Origin: Chara braunii
Lineage: Eukaryota; Streptophyta; Charophyceae; Charales; Characeae
Length of the DNA stretch: 22,389 nt
Direction: 5' to 3'
Assembly: GCA_003427395.1 (NCBI GenBank)
Contig: BFEA01000404.1
Span: 880,776-903,164 of the forward strand
Numbering within the stretch: position 1 is the stretch's first letter; every line of letters starts with the position of its first letter. The notes beneath the pieces were generated by a model. That model worked only from the letters and a program-made list of their open reading frames with translations. It searched no databases and was not told the DNA's origin. Shown in pieces: positions 18,666-22,389 of this stretch. Made by a program: the position numbers and the translations under genes.

Positions 18666-18981
18666 CATTGTTTCTAAGATGAATGGCATAACTGCTGTGT
18701 TTTGTTCTATTTTTTGAAGGGTCAAGCATTGTTTCTAAGACGAATCGCTTGGTCGCTGTGTTTATTTAAGTATGCCAGACATTGTTTCTAAGATGAATGG
18801 TCTAGTCGTTGTTTATTTTGGGTGGTTTCTGAACAGTCTCTAGGTTTCTAAGATGAATGGTCTAAGTCTGAGGCCACAAGACTATAATGAGAACAAAGGA
18901 ATCAAATTCTCTATAATGATATATATATATTTATATGAGAACAAGGTTGGCCATGCATTGTTTCTAAGATGAATGGTCTGA
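18666..18981. repeat. Five spaced copies of a ~25-bp motif
   Basis: CATTGTTTCTAAGATGAATGG, usually followed by TCT, occurs at 18666, 18727, 18780, about 18841 and 18956. The core TTTCTAAGA(T/C)GAAT is present in all five. Gaps are 61, 53, 61 and 115 bp, so a sixth lost copy would restore even spacing. The intervening DNA is much less conserved than the motif, apart from shared (G)TCGCTGTGTTT or GTCGTTGTTT words. An AT run (18920-18932) sits in the long gap. Confidence 0.9.
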
Positions 18982-19381
18982 CTATAGCCTTATCACAAGC
19001 TCTGCCCATTTTCCATACGTTCGCGCACTCTTTTCCTCACTAAATCCTAACCCACTAATTATTTGTTAAAACTAACCTCGAATTTGTATTCACCCGACCT
19101 AAAAACCCCTATATGGGCTCTTCCCTCCTTAAAATCCGCTCAAAATTAAACGAGATATGACACTTTTCTTCCTTCTCCTTTCTCCCTTCTTCCATATCTA
19201 TGCGCCTTGTTTTTCTCTCCTACCTCCATTTCTTCTAACTTTCGTCCCAAACTAACCGCTGAGTCGAGGTCGCCCTAGTCTAAAACCCGTACTTCCATCT
19301 CCTATTCGATTGACTCTGTAACATATCGCATATGCTACCCTCTCCTTGTTACGCCCCGACTCTTCCTTCGCCATCTCCGCC
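18982..19381. other. Pyrimidine-rich intergenic stretch
   Basis: The plus strand is dominated by CTT, TCC and CCTA words. No gene is recognised. Confidence 0.4.
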
Positions 19382-19417
19382 TTGAATGCATCTGGCGTGG
19401 ATTTGCGCCAGATTCAA
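19382..19417. repeat. Bulged hairpin sharing a motif with 5113-5127
   Basis: TCTGGCG (19391-19397) pairs with CGCCAGA (19406-19412) and TTGAA (19382-19386) with TTCAA (19413-19417), leaving a 4-nt bulge on the left. Its left arm TTGAATGCATCTGGC matches the 5113 hairpin arm at 13 of 15 positions. Confidence 0.7.
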
Positions 19418-19821
19418 TTTTCTCATTCTCTCTGAGCATTCTCGTTTTCTTTGTCTTCGCTCCTTGTTGGTTCATAGCACAACCCGTTTCCCCCGACCGC
19501 TTCAACCATCCTTAGGTAAAACTTTATAAGGAATGAGTCATCGGGTGGTTCGATTAGCCTCCTGTCCCTATAACTTTGGCCCGACAATCAGAACTACGCA
19601 TCAGAACGGTCGTGGCCTCTTGCCGATTTTTCCTCCATTCGCTCTGCCTGGGCAGAGCTCTTCTGTCTTTTAGGCTCCCAACGGGCGGCCTACACACAGA
19701 TAGCGGACCCGTAATCATGCCGCGCGGACCCACGACAGACCCCAGGCAAGGTGGGCCCGAGTGCAAATCTTAGTTGTACTAGCGCTGCCCAAATGAGGAC
19801 TCTGAAAATCGATGCGGAGGC

Positions 19822-20028
19822 ATGCCTACTCAAGCCCTCGTCGAAGGTCCCCGCCGTTCTCGTTTTCTCTGTGTCGCGTGCCAATTCACCCACGGGTTCG
19901 TATGTACGTTGAGCTCCCTAGTACACGTCTTTCAAGACAGGCGAGGTCGAGGAGTTTCGTCGACATCCCGACTACACAGACATCCGCCTGTCAAACTTAG
20001 AAATTGTGCGCTCACTGTCCTTGATTGA
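19822..20028 (+). CDS. Unrecognised 68-aa ORF with zinc-finger-like start, doubtful
   Basis: ATG-started frame. Residues 15-36 (FLCVACQFTH then LSSLVHVF) recall the first half of a C2H2 finger of the type at the N terminus of some non-LTR retrotransposons: F-x-C-x2-C, a hydrophobic, then SSL-x-H, but the second zinc-binding histidine is missing. An adjacent Pro/Ser/Arg-rich frame without ATG (20025-20219) follows in another frame. It may be a decayed fragment or chance. Confidence 0.12.
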   Translation: MPTQALVEGPRRSRFLCVACQFTHGFVCTLSSLVHVFQDRRGRGVSSTSRLHRHPPVKLRNCALTVLD

Positions 20029-20859
20029 CGTGGCGACCTCGAAATTCGACATCTCGTCTAAGTGAAAGAACGTCGGGGCGAGATAATAACACGACAGTAA
20101 ATAAAATACTTAGCACTGCTCTGACGCCTCCGACGACAAAACCAAGGGGGATAGCCCCGCCGGGCTCTCCGCGCTATTCTAATATTCCTGCGTCGTCGCC
20201 GCTTGGTCGCGATCCCTGAATTTTCTCTGACGAACGCCGAACGAGGTAACCAATGATGTTAGGCCCAAGGCTGGGTCTAGTTTTGATCGACACCTAAGGC
20301 AAGTGCACCAATCAAAAGACGGATATGCTTAATCTTTAAATCAAACTTATTGCCTGTCGTTTGCAAAAAACCAGGGTGGATACTCTTGTAAGGGTATTCG
20401 CACAGACAGCAAGACTGCCCTCTATGAAAATGACCTGTATATGCAGAAAACGGGCCGAGGGAATGATTTGCATGCCAATGATTGAGTCGGACTCATCCGA
20501 TCACAACTAGCTATGGGAATGCACAAACAGTGGACCCATCCAAGCAAAATTGTGGGCACACTCGGGACCAAGGTGGACCGATTAAATTATGTATGCACCC
20601 CATCACTGGATGATTGAAATCATTATCATACCCAGCAGCCATAGGACCACAATGGTCGATTTGGTGAGCAAACGATCATTTGGTAATCTGTGATGCCCAC
20701 CATTGGGTGTGCGAACATGTGCAACTCTCCCAGCCTGGCACACGCACGATGTTGCGGTCCGGAACAAAGGGTATGTGGGAGTGGGTAGACCCACAATTTT
20801 GTACAATGGAATAGTTGGGTAGTATGCAACGTCGAACGGGTCTAGGTATAGCCGCAAGT
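20029..20859. other. Intergenic DNA; one 12-bp inverted repeat pair
   Basis: CAAAATTGTGGG near 20545 and CCCACAATTTTG near 20790 are perfect reverse complements about 230 bp apart, but flanking bases do not extend the match. Frames on the minus strand here show no family resemblance. Confidence 0.35.
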
Positions 20860-22191
20860 TAGTTTCAAGACTTTAGTGCAAATAGTGAAGGTCATGAAGT
20901 CATGTTCGACCATCAATTTCATTCTTGTAATGTTTTGAAGGGAATGGACTTTGAGGTTTTTCGACTCAAGGTAGCAACAGTACACGAACGAGAACATATG
21001 TATCATCTCAAAGGAGCAGTCAGAGAATGAGAGATACCTCATTGAAACATTAAAGGAATACGAGAGAAAAAAAAAATAAAAATAATATTGATCATATATT
21101 TTTTGCGTCATAATCTTTTATCTGATAAAATATCTTTAAAATTGAAAGTTTACATTGAAGGGTTATAAGCGTCATATTATATGTTGTACTGATTGTCAAA
21201 ATTGTTTATGTGTTGGTAGCAAGTCCAGATGCAGATATCAATATTTTTAGGCCTAAAAAACATAGGTTGCGAAACCATTTGCAATTATTAACTTCCTTAT
21301 ATATCCTTTCCTGAAACCGAATGTACTATTTTGAAAGGAGTACATTTAGGGTTCTCTCCAACTTAGGTCAGCAGCGAGAGAGGAATGGTATTAAAAGCAT
21401 CGAAAGTTTAACAAGAGAATGAGAAAAAATCATTGCAACATGAGAAAGAAAGAAAGTTGTTAGTCATACAACAAAAAAAATGCAAGGCAAAAAATTATGT
21501 TTTTCAACGTTTACCGTGAGTTGATACGACTTTAATATATCCTTACATATGTACATGTTATATTTTCTTGTGTTGAAAATTTGTTTATTTGTATTCTGTA
21601 ATCAGTTTGTGTGTTTATTTGTACTCTGTAATCAGTTTGTCAGCATTTATCGAACTCATGTCAACGTGTCCTAACACGTTTAAACATGTACCAACAAACT
21701 TCCAACTTAAAAAGAGTATCTTTGAACTTCGTCTTTGCACCGTACTTTTTCTCTGGGGTGTGCCGAAGGAAACGTACGCACATTTTCCGGAGACGTAGTC
21801 GAAGAGCGCAAAGAGGTGATAGGCATTGTCACGTGTACTACAATTGACATATAAAAATATATTGTATATATGAGACGGACGTAGTTATTGGTTAAAAAAA
21901 ATGCATACAACTTGCACACAGAAGATATTTATAGAGGAGCTTAACTTATGTCCACCTTCTGCGTACTTTGTTTATAGGACATTTTTTTGTTTTCTTAACA
22001 TAAAAAATTACCCGTGTTTGTGACCGTTGGTTTGCTACAATTCATTTTTCTATCCTATCGGAGGTTGTGATATACGTTCTATACTTCATAGGTTGGACAC
22101 ACACTTGTGTGCGTAGAGTTGTGCCAGTTAATCTTTACTTTTATTAAAACTGTGTGTGTGTGTGAAACATGCAGCACATGAACATCTCTTA
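20860..22191. other. AT-rich tail without recognised genes
   Basis: Composition shifts to markedly AT-rich, with runs such as AAAAAAAATAAAAATAATATT near 21068. A 30-bp tandem duplication (GTTTATTTGTA(T/C)TCTGTAAT...) lies at 21583-21612 and 21613-21642. An 8-bp-arm palindrome AATGTACT/AGTACATT is at 21320-21346. Frames are short and contain no known motif. Confidence 0.45.
21583..21642. repeat. 30-bp tandem duplication
   Basis: GTTTATTTGTATTCTGTAAT plus CAGTTTGTGT is followed head to tail by a copy with one internal change (T to C) and a divergent last two bases. Confidence 0.95.
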
Positions 22192-22296
22192 GTCGACAGG
22201 TGCGTCGTACTTCGATGCACAATTACACCCCAATGTCTGGAATGCGCACGCACCTGCCGACCACGACATGTTGACCGCAAAATCAGTGCACCGAAG
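22192..22296. repeat. Two interleaved inverted repeats
   Basis: GTCGACAGGTGCGT (22192-22205) pairs with ACGCACCTGCCGAC (22248-22261), one mismatch. CTTCGATGCAC (22210-22220) pairs with GTGCACCGAAG (22286-22296), one mismatch. The order A-B-A'-B' is that of a pseudoknot rather than nested arms. A transposon end with subterminal repeats is an alternative. Confidence 0.65.
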
Positions 22297-22389
22297 TGTT
22301 GATGACGGGCAATTGAACCGGAAAATGCATAACATCTGATTGGTTGACGTCTAACCGTTTATTTTGATGTTGGTGAGTGTTCATATTAT

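Noticed and set aside
18666-18981. CRISPR array
   Set aside because: The repeats are degenerate, spacing is uneven (53 to 115 bp), spacers share words, and the context is eukaryotic with no cas genes.

Overview
The window looks like a gene-poor, repeat-rich stretch of nuclear DNA from an intron-poor eukaryote. The only gene I can name with confidence is an uninterrupted, ATG-started, 557-residue homologue of apoptosis inhibitor 5 (API5/AAC-11) on the minus strand at 10801-12474. API5 is a eukaryote-only family, which rules out bacteria and organelles as the main source. In animals and land plants the gene is split by many introns, so a one-exon copy among many kilobases of degenerate repeats fits an intron-poor lineage. 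A florideophyte red alga (Chondrus or Gracilaria type) is my best guess, but this is inference from architecture and not proven.

Left part, 1-6540: no supported gene. It is built from many independent, decayed tandem duplications: a ~248-bp repeat and CT/AC microsatellites at 104-600, a GT-rich tract with an 89-bp duplication near 904-1082, short 20-62 bp duplications at 1144-2050, a 43-bp duplication at 2241-2326, a three-copy ~43-bp repeat at 2432-2545, a clean 4 x 83-bp array at 3221-3552 whose units each hold a conserved foldback, a 43/44-bp array at 5259-5395, and a ~162-bp degenerate array at 6001-6535. A 22-nt-arm hairpin lies at 5106-5159.

Middle, 6540-14130: a 99-bp foldback element (6657-6755, MITE-like) has a truncated relative at 14053-14123. 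A 143-bp direct duplication sits at 9333-9617. API5 occupies 10801-12474, with a leader of about 185 nt free of upstream ATGs. A second, unrelated foldback element of ~244 bp is at 13637-13880, followed by small tandem arrays.

Right part, 14130-22389: the plus strand changes from A+C-rich (left of the gene) to G-rich and then G+T-rich (about 14.3-18.0 kb). It includes TTG/CTG-rich low-complexity DNA, five spaced copies of a ~25-bp motif (18666-18980), a pyrimidine-rich stretch (19.0-19.5 kb), and from about 20860 a distinctly AT-rich tail ending in two interleaved inverted repeats. Two ATG-started short ORFs (14242-14622, 19822-20028) are listed at low confidence.

There is no operon-like or defence-type gene cluster and I see no evidence for a new multi-gene system. 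The points most worth checking are the two foldback element families, the hairpin pair sharing a 15-bp motif, the 83-bp array and the spaced 25-bp motif.
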